Assembly (NCBI GenBank): GCA_028456385.1 | Contig: JALNQF010000498.1 | Location: 1 to 25,989 of the forward strand | DNA from: Ophiosphaerella korrae | Lineage: Eukaryota > Ascomycota > Dothideomycetes > Pleosporales > Phaeosphaeriaceae | Direction of reading: 5' to 3' | Length of the DNA stretch: 25,989 nucleotides | Shown: piece after piece, positions 11,054-20,010 of the stretch | Layout of the letters: each line of letters starts with the position of its first letter | Numbering within the stretch: position 1 is the first letter of the stretch | Program-made: the position numbers and the translations under genes | The notes under the pieces: generated by a model | Told to the model about the DNA's origin: nothing | The model's database searches: none | The model's input: only the letters and a program-made list of their open reading frames with translations

Positions 11054-11486
11054 TATAATAAAGATACCTATTATTAACTGTAAGTAATTTATTAGAGTAC
11101 TAGTAGATTAAGAGTTAATAACAAAAGTTTATATTATAATTAAGTAATAGACTATAAATAATAGAAAGATATCTTATAATATTAATATATTGTCGCTTAT
11201 AGTTAATAATTAAATTACTAATACTATCTTAATTATACGTATTACTATTAACTATATACCTAGTATCTTAGTACTTTATTACTTTATTATTCCTAAGCCT
11301 TATAAAGTAATAAAGTTACTTTATATTCTTATAACTACTAAGCTTAGTAAAGTTATATATTATTACGTATCTTAATTATAATTATCTTCTTAATTAAGCT
11401 TATTATCTTATAAGTTATATATATTATTATCTTCTATTATAGGGCTAATAAGTTCTATCTAGTTTTTTTCTATTACTACTATAATA
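11054..11486 (-). mobile_element. Gypsy-A solo LTR inserted in A2 integrase
   Basis: A 433-bp LTR in minus orientation, flanked by the target duplication GTAGT at 11049-11053 and 11487-11491. Its ends match those of the A3 LTR (minus strand begins TATTATAGTAGTAATAG). Its middle (about 11250-11360) has AAGC/CTTTATAA-type inverted repeats rather than the AATCTAT module, so it belongs to the same LTR subfamily as 25182-25623. Integrase sequence resumes directly on both sides. Confidence 0.88.
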
Positions 11487-11491
11487 GTAGT

Positions 11492-12290
11492 CTTTTAAAA
11501 GCTTACTTAGTATTTTCTTAATTTTCTAGTATCTATATACTAGTAGCTTATAGAATTATTATATAAATTCTTTCTAAATTTTACTTAAAATATATCTTCT
11601 TCTATAAGCTTTTATAAATCTATTTTAAATTTCTAGTTTTTTTATTTCTTTAAAAGCTTTTATTATTTCTTTTTAAAACTATTTATTAAGCTTATTACTT
11701 TTTCTTTAAAGTATTATAACTATTTTAGGTTTATTTAAAGCTAAGTATTCTTCTTTATTTTTAACTAGAATTATACTAGTAGCGTTTACTTCTTCTTATA
11801 GGTCTAGTTTTCTACTTAGAGTATCTATAAATTTGTTATCTATTCTTTTTATATATATAACTTTAAAGTTTAAAGTTAACAAGTATTCTTACTATCTTAT
11901 ATAGTATTATATTAAGTTCTTATTTATTATAAACTTTATAAAGTTCTTATAGTCTATATAAACCTTTATTCTATACTTTACTCTTTATAAGTATACTCTC
12001 TATTACTTAAATACTTTATAGATTACTAGTATTTCTTTAATATAAATTAAGTAGTTAAGTTCTACTAGCTTTATTTTCTTAGAGAAGTATTTAACTAAAT
12101 ATACTTATATAGTATTTAGGTCTTCTTGTATTAGTACTATCCTATAAACTTAATTAGATATATCTATTTTTACTATTACTAGTAGGTCTAGGTTATATAT
12201 TCTAATAACTAGGTTTTCTAAAAAAAAATTCTTAATATTATGAAATACTTTATTATATTTCTTTAGCCAAAACTGACGCATGCGAGTAGT
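11492..12290 (-). pseudogene. Gypsy-A copy A2: RNase H to integrase zinc finger, truncated
   Basis: On the minus strand this begins at the island boundary with an FWLKKYNKVF-like block (family FKW...C..AF) and continues through ENLVIRIYNLDLLVIVKIDI, identical in residues to A3 at about 20168-20230. It then runs to the integrase zinc-finger region before the solo LTR. Everything 5' of it (LTR, gag, protease, RT palm) is missing, so the copy is truncated exactly where the gene island starts. The last 50 or so bases (12241-12290) keep CpA and TpG. An apparently open 61-codon frame across the junction is a chimera of element and flanking DNA. Confidence 0.85.
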
Positions 12291-12550
12291 TTTACCCATA
12301 TCGAAGTGGTCTCTCCTGAATCTTGAGAATAGCAATAATGTCTGTATGGATTGAACTATTAGATTATTCTCTGGGGGTACAGCACCGGCTATTTATTATG
12401 TTGGATAGCTGCACAGTGACCACTTTGAGCATTGGTACGAAGCAATATCTTAGCAGACTACGATGGCAAGGAGCCACAACGCACACGCGCGGCTTATTCT
12501 CCAGGTAAATGAATTAGATCTGTGGGGCTTTACGGTGAGTCTCGAAACCC

Positions 12551-12710
12551 CTAGGTCTTGCTATCGATCTGCTTGATAAGCAGCAAAGTTAGGAGACTGC
12601 GTCTATTCAAGGCTTCGAGTATCAGAACTTGTCTGACATTTACTCGTGTTTCGAATAGTACTTTCATGACATCTAAGTCGTTGGACAAGCTAGCAGCTAC
12701 GCCGTAGTCG
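12551..12710 (-). pseudogene. Possible ankyrin-repeat fragment
   Basis: The minus strand reads DLDVMKVLFETRVNVRQ and then LEALNRRSLLTLLLIKQ before a stop. The spacing (D.D.VKVLLE.GA.V followed by an L..A..R...LL.LLI block) resembles one ankyrin repeat of a fungal repeat protein. The upstream side runs into a homopolymer of T on this strand, where the frame is interrupted, and no second repeat is clear. If real it is a decayed relic; it could also be chance. Confidence 0.25.
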
Positions 12711-12727
12711 AAAAAAAAAAAAAAAAA
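12711..12727. repeat. A17 homopolymer
   Basis: Seventeen consecutive A on the plus strand, flanked by GTCG and CGAC, so the run sits in a short inverted context. It could be a poly-A slippage tract or the tail of an old retroposed sequence. Sequencing length errors are possible here. Confidence 0.9.
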
Positions 12728-13130
12728 CGACTTCAACGACAATAGATCTGCGACAGCCCAAAAGCAATGAAACTTGGGGACAACGCGCGCGCTTCTTAGT
12801 AGAACAAGGTGCCGCAAATTTAGAAAACGACTGGGGTACAGCTTGCTTCTCTGAGCTTGAGGCGGTAAATGTGGCGCTGATCTTGGTCGCGCGAAGATGT
12901 AGAGTTAGCTTCGATGCTAAGAACTGTGCCACCCCGATTCCTCCTCGCCGCATACTCCACCACCAATCGACCACCCTGGTATCTGAATGACCGCCGTTTG
13001 ACATAGCGCGCGCATATCTCAAACCGGAGTGATATCTTTCCGTGAGAATGATACGTTGTTGAATTTTTTTGATTAATGGGGAGGCTGAAAGAAATGTTAG
13101 GCCGATTTTACATTCAACTAGACAATAGGG

Positions 13131-13140
13131 GTATAAAAAG
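13131..13140 (+). promoter_or_regulatory. TATA box of the nucleotidyltransferase gene
   Basis: GTATAAAAAG lies about 115 bp before the ATG at 13251. The DNA between is pyrimidine-rich (for example CCCATCACTACC near 13198) with no intervening ATG, as is usual for fungal 5' leaders. Transcription would be expected to start about 25-60 bp downstream of the box. Confidence 0.6.
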
Positions 13141-13250
13141 CGCTGCCTTCGCAGATTCTGTTTTGACTTTCCAGCAAATACTACAATCCCAACATCTACC
13201 CATCACTACCTTTTCGTATCCTTTTGCCTCCTGTCATTAGACCCAGCCCC

Positions 13251-13920
13251 ATGTCATCGTCAACCGAAAAGCCGACTCCGGAGCAAATTCTTGCAGCTTG
13301 TGAAGCTCTTGCAGCATTTCTCGGAAACAACAAATATGCTATTGTTGGCGGTGCTGCAGTTAAGCTCCTAGGATCTACCCGAACGACAGAGGATGTCGAC
13401 TTCGTCGTTCCCCAGGGCGCCGTAGCAGCTGCGCGAACGATCCTAGCAGCTGCCCCAACCCATTTCATTGTCGACCCAAGAACCCGTCACACCCACTACA
13501 GGACCTCTCCGCCTGTAGAAATCGAAATCGTCTCCCCTCCTGCCCTTTTCCGGGAAACCTTCAATGCAGATACACCCACCCATACGATCACCATTGGTAG
13601 TGCCTCCATCAAGATTCTCAGCCCAGTGCTCATACTGAATTCGAAATGCCGCTCTATCTTGGGACGACCAACTGAGGCCAAGAAAGTGTCCGATGCCGCG
13701 GACATCAAGTTCCTTCTCTGGTGGTTGGCAACTAACAATGCCTTCCCAACAGCCCAGGATGTCCTAAATGCCACTAAGGAATTTGTTGAGTGGTTTATCG
13801 CGACATACACTGGCGCGGAGTACTGGACGAGTGCGAGATACAATTTCCAGACAGGTGGGTCTCATTTCCCCAAATTCCAATTCTTCAAGTTAACATTCCC
13901 TATTAACAGGTTCGTTCTGA
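13251..13920 (+). CDS. Nucleotidyltransferase-fold protein (204 aa, one intron)
   Basis: Joined exons 13251-13854 and 13910-13920 give 204 residues. The start is the first ATG after the TATA box. Residues 29-54 hold the nucleotidyltransferase signature: YAIVGGAA (Gly33-Gly34), then R44 and DVD at 48-50. VEIEI at 89-93 supplies the likely third acidic residue (E90 or E92). A following K..R...GR....K..DA.DIKFLL segment (132-156) resembles the helical part of small MNT/AbiEii-like nucleotidyltransferases. This fold transfers a nucleotide from NTP to a protein, RNA or small-molecule acceptor; the acceptor here is unknown. The protein has no signal peptide or membrane helix, so it is probably cytosolic or nuclear. 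Without splicing, the frame would run on to 13997 with an unrelated tail. The family match is from motif recognition; the function is inferred. Confidence 0.8.
13855..13909 (+). other. Intron of the nucleotidyltransferase gene
   Basis: A 55-bp intron begins GTGGGT after ACAG and ends in AACAG. Removing it changes the frame so that translation ends within four codons (Gly-Ser-Phe-stop, TGA at 13918-13920). Size and borders fit fungal introns. The alternative is retention, giving a longer C-terminus of low-complexity sequence. Confidence 0.65.
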
Positions 13921-14258
13921 GGCCTCGAGCACACCCCCGAGGCTCGGACTGTCAGATGATCAGTCATGGGCCCGTACAGAGTCAGTGTTGGAATTAAGGT
14001 AACGTATGACTGGTGGTGGCGGCTTCCTGGTCTGCATTATGGTTGAGAGTCCTTAAAAGGGGAGGATCTATTATAGAGTAGAAGAAGTTTCCAAGTCTTA
14101 TAAAACAGCGTGAGCTATACATAACGTAGCGGTGACGTTAAAATTGTTCGTCGAGTGACTAGCCGGTGCTGGAATAGGCACTTAGCTACATAACACTGCA
14201 CCCCCTCTCCCATCCCATGTTGGACCCTTAGGGAAGTGTTTTCATGCTACCAAAGCCC
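13921..14258. other. Convergent intergenic region (both 3' UTRs)
   Basis: This is non-RIP DNA between two convergent genes. It would contain both 3' ends; CTTATAAAAC near 14098 is the only A-rich block that could serve the plus-strand gene. No further gene or repeat is seen. Confidence 0.6.
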
Positions 14259-15188
14259 TTAAGCCCCTTGCCTATTGATATCCTCCAAGTCGCCTGGTTT
14301 GGTGTAGCCATTCGCCACGCCTTCAATCTTCTCCAAATGGTTATAAACTTCCCAGCCATCTTCTTCTTTCCAATCTTCCTCCTTTTCAGGGAAAGGATTA
14401 TGCATCGAGGCTAACAGTTGTGCCTCCCTTTCTCCACTAAACAAGGCTTTGTTGTCGCGAGCGGAGCAGTCTTGAAGCTCATGTGTCCTTTGCCGTAATG
14501 CTTCTCGAACATTACGTTGATGAGAGATGAACGGTACAGTGCCATGGCTCATTCCAGACAGGACATCGAAATGATACTGACGATGCTCATACATCAAGCG
14601 TTCTGCAAACGCCCGGTCTTGCAGCACGGGCGCCCAGTCATACAGATAGGCGATTTGAAGGGCGATATGGGTTTGAAGTATATCATTATTGGAGGGGCAA
14701 TCCAATAGGCTGTCGATCAAAGCGTCTAATAAGCCTGCTATTGGAGGAAAGATGGTAGTGACCAGGGTTTTTGTATTTTCTGGGGCATATTCTTCAAGGT
14801 TGAAATTCCAGTCTGCAGCTGGAAGAAGGACAGTAGTTGTTGGTCCCGGAGGTTTCGTACTTGGTGGTGGCGGTATGGAGGTGTGCGGGTGAGGCTTAGA
14901 TAGTTCTGCGTCGTGACTATCTTGAGATGGTGGTGTTAGACGACGCTGTGCGTAATCTACGTTTGCATTTCCAATTTTGCCCTTCTCTTGCGGAACGAGG
15001 GTCCATCCATTTTGGATAAGCACCTGTGCAGCTGTCTCAATGTCTGATACAAGTACGTATAAGTCGAACACAACTGTTGGGACGCCATAGTACGCGACAG
15101 CATCCTCGAACCAAACTACGCAAGGCATTCCGTGGTCGTGCAAAACATAGCACGGCTGGTGTCGCGGATTCGAATTATTGATCGCCAT
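14259..15188 (-). CDS. Conserved-looking protein of unknown function, degenerate nucleotidyltransferase-like N-terminus (309 aa)
   Basis: An uninterrupted 309-codon frame with a strong start context (A at -3, G at +4). Residues 23-62 read CVVWFEDAVAYYGVP, then VVFDLYVLV, then an A..L...GW helix end. The layout (strand, helix ending in G, strand with D.x, helix) mirrors the first half of a nucleotidyltransferase core, but the Gly-Gly is replaced by Phe-Glu and the Asp-x-Asp by Asp42-Leu-Tyr, so it would be catalytically dead. A proline-rich linker (about 99-117) leads to a helical, charged C-terminal half with an acidic tail. The protein has no signal peptide or membrane segment. It is convergent with the nucleotidyltransferase gene, 338 bp away. 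The reading frame is solid; the fold suggestion is my inference, and an unrelated fungal family is possible. Confidence 0.75.
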   Translation of the reverse strand: MAINNSNPRHQPCYVLHDHGMPCVVWFEDAVAYYGVPTVVFDLYVLVSDIETAAQVLIQNGWTLVPQEKGKIGNANVDYAQRRLTPPSQDSHDAELSKPHPHTSIPPPPSTKPPGPTTTVLLPAADWNFNLEEYAPENTKTLVTTIFPPIAGLLDALIDSLLDCPSNNDILQTHIALQIAYLYDWAPVLQDRAFAERLMYEHRQYHFDVLSGMSHGTVPFISHQRNVREALRQRTHELQDCSARDNKALFSGEREAQLLASMHNPFPEKEEDWKEEDGWEVYNHLEKIEGVANGYTKPGDLEDINRQGA

Positions 15189-15500
15189 CGTGCGGAAAGG
15201 ATTCCACGAGCAGGGAAGAAACGATTGAAATCTCCTAGCAACGCCGCGAGATAGAGACGATCGAGCAATATGTGAGACGATGGCTATTTGGATATAGGAA
15301 CGCTATAAGCAACGGCGTGAGCACGCGTATGAAAGTAGAAAAGCCGGAGTTGAATCCACGTACGGTGTTGTATGAAGGACTGTGCCGCACCTTAGAAAAG
15401 GTTTGTCATACGAGCAGATCAGCCTCCTTTCTAGGAAGAAGGTAGCTAGTCCCGATTAGGAAGGATTACGTAAAGGCTCTCTTACGCGCACAGCCCCTAT
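15189..15500. other. Upstream region of the 309-aa gene and island edge
   Basis: Normal composition with many CpG and CpA. It should hold the promoter of the minus-strand gene; a TATATCC block (rc CCTATATCC near 15288-15300) is the nearest TATA-like sequence but is not convincing. No coding sequence is seen. From about 15490 the composition shifts to TpA-rich. Confidence 0.5.
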
Positions 15501-16144
15501 AATAAACAATCTAACTAACCTAACTTCTTTCCCTCTACTATACCTACTAACTTTACCTACTTATTAGACTATAGCTCTACTCTACTATACTAAATAGACT
15601 TAAAAAAGTAAATAAGTATTTAATACTATTAAATACTAGAGTAGAATAGTATATATTATTATAAAAGCTTACTAGCTCTTAGTACTTAGCTTAGTATATA
15701 GTAATTATAATACTACTATAGCTTTATAAGCTTTATAAGTACTAAAGCTTAATATTATAAAGTTTATATACTTTACTTAACTAATTTTATATTACTAAGT
15801 ACTTTTAAATAAAAAATTTAATACTTTTAGTATATTTTTATACTTACTATAGTCTAATAGTTTTTAGTTTATTAATAGTAAATACTTTAAGTTATATAAA
15901 CTTACTATTAAAAAAAAGTAATTTATAAAACTAGTTATACTTTAAACTTAAATATATAATCTAAAATTACTAATATAAAAATAAAATAATATATAAAGTA
16001 AATAGATTTATTTTAGTTTATAATATCTATAATATTTTAATATTTAAAAAAATACTATAACTATATAAAAAAATAAATAAAGTAAAGATATAAAATAAAA
16101 ATAGTAACTTAAGTACTACTTTACTAACTTTTATACTACTTACT
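15501..16144. repeat. RIP-mutated AT-rich DNA, unidentified repeat
   Basis: It starts with a graded zone (15500-15600) still holding CpT and CC but no CpA, then becomes fully TpA-rich. A stretch at about 15715-15765 contains AGCTTTATAAGCTTTATAAGTACT, here noted by its parts AGCTTTATAA and TAAGTACTAA, also present in the LTR at 25182-25623. Otherwise I cannot identify it. Before A3 inserted, this DNA was continuous with 23197 onward, so both belong to one older sequence. Confidence 0.5.
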
Positions 16145-16149
16145 ATTAT

Positions 16150-16580
16150 TATTATAATAGTAATAGAAGAGCTATAGATAAAACTAATTAGTCTTACAAT
16201 TATAGACTTAGACTTATATAACCCTAAGGAGTATAAACTTAATTAGGAGACTACGTATAATTAAGATACCTAGGGTAATCTATAATCTATAGACTCTTAG
16301 TATTAATAGATTATAGATTAAGATAATCTATAATCTATTAGTCTTACCAAATAATAGATTATAGATTATAACAAGTATATAGTTAATAGAATGCGTATTA
16401 TTAAGATATTATTAGTAATCTAATCTCTTAACTATAGAGCGCTAATACAAGATAGTTATAAAATATCTTCTATTATTTATAGTTTATTATAGATTACTAT
16501 ATAAGCCTTTGTTATTACCTCTTAATCTACTAATACTCTAATTAGGTATTAGGAAGTTAACTCTAGTAATACTTATAACA
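16150..16580 (+). repeat. Gypsy-A A3 5' LTR
   Basis: A 431-bp direct repeat of 22761-23191. It contains the inverted AATCTAT/ATAGATT module at about 16276-16370 and should carry promoter and polyadenylation signals. Immediately downstream (16581-16600, CCTTACTAATC...) would be the primer-binding site; I could not match it to a specific tRNA. Confidence 0.95.
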
Positions 16581-16879
16581 CCTTACTAATCTAGTTATTA
16601 AAAGGAGTAAAGCGTAAGTAGCGTATAGTCTAGCTAACACGATAGTAGAAAGTTTAACTAAAAGAAGTACTAAGGCACCTATAAGTATATATAAATTAGA
16701 TAGTACTATATAGAAAACTATTAAAGATTATATTAATAAACTAATAGATAATAAAGAAGATATAAAGATAGTAATTAAAGCCTTAAAGACGTAGAATAAG
16801 GAACTCTAAGATTATACAAAGTAGAATAAGGTATAGATTAAAGCTATTATTAAAGGTTAGAATTAGATAGAACTAATTA

Positions 16880-17720
16880 TATAATAACTAGAGATAAGTA
16901 TAATAAAGAAACTACCTAAGATACCTATCTTTAGAAAGTATAATAGAATATAGGAAGAACTAAGACCCTTTATAGTATTAGTATAACTTTAAATAGATAT
17001 ATAAGTACTATACTTTAATATAGAAGAAAAGAAGGTAATATATATTAGAATATATCTTAAAAAGAATATAATAAGATAGTTTAAACCTTACTAGATAGAT
17101 TATACAATACACGCTCTAATACACTAAAAAGACGAAACTAAAGCTATTTTTAGAAGTTACGAATACTTTACTAGGCGAATAAGAGTAGCCTTTAAGGATA
17201 TAGATATTACTTAATAAGCTAAAGAATAACTTAAAAGACTTATATAATAAAAAAGTATACTAGAGTATATATTATAGTTTAAATAACTATTACAAAATAT
17301 AAAATAGAACGAGTTAGCCTTTATATTACAATTTAAATAAAAACTAAATAAGAAAATCTAATACAAAATAATCTATATAGAAAAACTAAGGATATTAGAA
17401 GCTTTAAAATAATAGGTAATTTAAATTAATAATAATCTTTAAGAATAGAAAAAGAATAAGTATAGTAACTAAACTAGAAACTAGGATACTAGAGACCTTA
17501 TAATCCTTAATGCGAATAAGAATAAGAAGAATAAGAAAAATAAAGACTTTACGTACTTTAACTATAGTAAGAAAGGCTACTATACAAAAGACTACTAATT
17601 AAAGAAGAAATAAGATATAGTATACTATAAATATAGAAAACTAAGATACTTTATAAAAGACTATAGAAGTAAGGACTATAAGAAAGATAAGGAAACTTAG
17701 TTAAAAATAACTAAGAAAAA
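16880..17720 (+). pseudogene. Gypsy-A A3 gag with two CCHC zinc knuckles
   Basis: One frame can be followed from about 16915 through a Gag capsid-like region with blocks such as FKPY*IDYTIHALIH (about 17080-17127) and FTRRIRVAFKDIDI (about 17170-17210). It ends in two zinc knuckles. Knuckle 1 (about 17554-17595) reads YFNYSKKGYYTKDY and knuckle 2 (about 17622-17665) reads YYKYRKLRYFIKDY. In both, each Cys and the His are Tyr, as TGT-to-TAT and CAC-to-TAC changes give. In the family, capsid builds the particle and the knuckles bind element RNA. Many TAA/TAG stops are present. The 16581-16880 stretch is the leader and probable gag start, which I cannot fix. Confidence 0.85.
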
Positions 17721-18779
17721 AAAAGAAGTACTATAAGTATAGGCTAAACCTTAAGAGAAAGTAGCTAAGAGTAAAGAAATATAATATATAATACTTAACT
17801 AGACCTTTTATTATAACAACAACTACTATATATATCTTTCTAGTAAATAAAGAGTAAGATATTTTCTATATAGTAAATAGAGAGTAGCTATAATAAAAGA
17901 AGAATAAATAAAAGCGTAGCTAGAAGAGACTACTTACGTAATAGACCTACTAATAGAAGACTTAGAGAGAGAAGAGCCCTTAGTACTATTAATCTAGGCT
18001 AAAGGACTAGTACTAGATAAAGAGACTACTATAGCTTCTTCTAAAGAAATATAAGAAAGTAAAAAGTAAATAAGTATAAAAGGTATAGAGTATACCTAGC
18101 TAAAGATATATAGCTATAATAGCTATATAATATTAGATATAGAAGAATAAAATAAAAAATAGAAGTTTGTTTAGAAATACTTACTAGTTATAAGTATAGA
18201 AAAAGCGTATAAAGACTAGAAAGAATACAATCCTAAAGAGATATAGTTTATACTATTTTAAGAATAGATAAAGTAATATATAGTTATAGTAAAAAGGATA
18301 CTTATATAAAAAGAGTAGTAATACTTTATAAGAAAAATAAGATAGATTAATAAAGCCTATATACTAAGAGTACTAGTAGTATACTATATCCTAACTACTA
18401 ATATACCTAGGAAAGATAAATACTAGAAAGAGGATAATAAGATAATAGATTTAAAACACCTAGTACATTTTAAAGTATTATAGATATTATACCTAGAGAA
18501 GAATTACGTAATATATAGGAACTCTAAAGTAAATAATAGTATATAGCTTATAAAGAGACAAGGCTATAACTATATAAGAGTAATTCTAGTAGAAGATATC
18601 TAAGGATAAAAAATAACTCTAGAAAATAGATACCTAGTAATAAGGCTAGGATATAAACTATCTAAAAAATACGTCCTAGGAAGACTATAGTATAAATATA
18701 CGTACAATAAATATCTAAAATATAAAGAATATAAACTTAGAGTAAGGCTATAGCTCTAAAAAGATAGATAATTTACTAA

Positions 18780-19150
18780 GATACCTAAGTAAAAAAAGCT
18801 AGAAGGCATAGAAAGCTTATATATTACGAAAATAGGTATATACTAAGGAAAGAGAGTATAGTTAATAATTAATAGTAGAGCTATAAGAAACTTTATATTA
18901 AAGAAGTTTATAGAAATACAAGGAATAAAGTATATAGTAAAGAAGTACCCTTAACAACTAAGTATAATTAAAGGAAAACTATTCTAGGAACTAATTAGGT
19001 TTAAAATAGTTCCCTCTACACTTAAACTAGAAAGGATAAAGATTAATAATCTAGTTATAGACATAATAATAATTAATAATAAATAAAAAATTATACTAGG
19101 AATACTATAGTTATAGATAGCTAATCTATATATTAATTAGAGAATAGGTA
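18780..19150 (+). pseudogene. Gypsy-A A3 aspartic protease
   Basis: LIINSRAIRNFI at 18862-18897 stands for the LIDSGA...F(I/V) active-site loop of a retropepsin-like protease. Asp is now Asn (GAT to AAT) and Gly is now Arg (GGA to AGA), both G-to-A. A second conserved block, TPGIL-like, appears near 19095 (KIILGILQ-like residues broken by stops). Between the knuckles and this domain (17720-18780) the frame is Glu/Lys-rich, probably a linker. Confidence 0.8.
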
Positions 19151-19379
19151 AAATTAGCTATAACAAAATAGAAAAACTAAGGGCTAATATAAGTACTTGT
19201 AAAGGAGAATTCCTAGAAAAATATAAGAAATAGGAAAAATAGCTTATAAAACCTAAAGATTACCTTCTAGAATATTAGCTATAGGATTTAGCGATAGAAA
19301 TAGAAGAAAAGAAAAATATTAGATAGAGCCTAGTCTATAGAAAGATAGAAGAAAAATCTAAGATTAAAAGAATATTTCT

Positions 19380-20010
19380 TAAAAACGCACTAAAGAAAAG
19401 ATAGATATAAGAATCTAAATCCTTAGTAGTATATAGACTTATATTTATAGATAAAAAAGAAATAAGTAATAAAAGGCCTTACGTAGACTTCTAAAAAACT
19501 AACGCAATTATAAAAAAGAACTAATACTTCTTACTACAAATAGATATAATACAAGATAGGCTATAAAAAGTAAAAATCTTTATAAAACTAAATATCTAAA
19601 ATGCCTACTATTAAATTAGAATTAAGAAAAGTAATAAATAGAAAATAGTATTTAGAACATAGTATAAACTATATAAATACATAGTTATACTTTTTAGTTT
19701 AACAAACGTACTAGCTATATTTTAAGAAAGAATTAATATAGTACTAAGAGAGTACTTAGACAAATTTATATTTATATATCTAGATAATATCTTTATATTT
19801 TTAGAAATAGAGGAAGAATATATATAATATATATATAAAGTACTAGAAAAACTAGTAGAAAATAAACTATTTCTTAAAATAAGAAAATGCGAATTCTATA
19901 TAAAGGAAATAGATTTCCTTAGATTTATTATTAAATTAGGAAAAATTAGGATTAACCTAGAAAAGATTAACTTAATTAACAAATAGCTAATACTAAAGAA
20001 TCTAAGAGAG
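19380..20010 (+). pseudogene. Gypsy-A A3 reverse transcriptase
   Basis: In order: RPYVDF (19472 region, family RPC.D.R.LN), KLNI*NAYY (about 19585-19612, family LD...AY; first catalytic Asp now Asn), VFRT.Y..Y, FSLTNVLAIF (family FGLTNAPATF), and FIYLDNIFIF (about 19774-19803) for family YLDDILIF, with the second Asp of the box now Asn. A FLRFII block closes the palm and thumb. The enzyme would copy element RNA to DNA; three catalytic positions and stops show it is dead. Confidence 0.93.

Larger units (their letters stand above)
12291..13130. other. Non-RIP intergenic DNA upstream of the nucleotidyltransferase gene
   Basis: Base composition is normal with CpA, TpG and CpG all present, in contrast to the flank below 12241. 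It holds the A17 tract at 12711-12727 and a weak ankyrin-like fragment on the minus strand (separate entry). Several short open frames exist on both strands but none has a convincing start, composition or match. I see no other gene. Confidence 0.6.

Noticed and set aside
12150..12335. 61-codon minus-strand open frame
   Set aside because: It is a chimera of the truncated Gypsy-A RNase H and island-edge DNA; not a gene.
12323..12508. 61-codon plus-strand open frame
   Set aside because: Short, no family resemblance, no leader or intron signals; treated as chance.
12690..13022. 110-codon minus-strand open frame ending in a Phe run
   Set aside because: Its C-terminus is just the A17 tract read as Phe; low-complexity and no recognisable domain.
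13224..13250. Upstream extension of the nucleotidyltransferase start to 13224
   Set aside because: That codon is TTG; the first ATG is at 13251 and this is a eukaryotic gene.
13196..13843. Minus-strand open frames opposite the nucleotidyltransferase gene (13196-13468 and 13496-13843)
   Set aside because: Shadows of the plus-strand gene, whose motifs are clear.
14517..14892. Two short plus-strand frames inside the 309-aa gene
   Set aside because: Shadows of a longer, well-started minus-strand frame.
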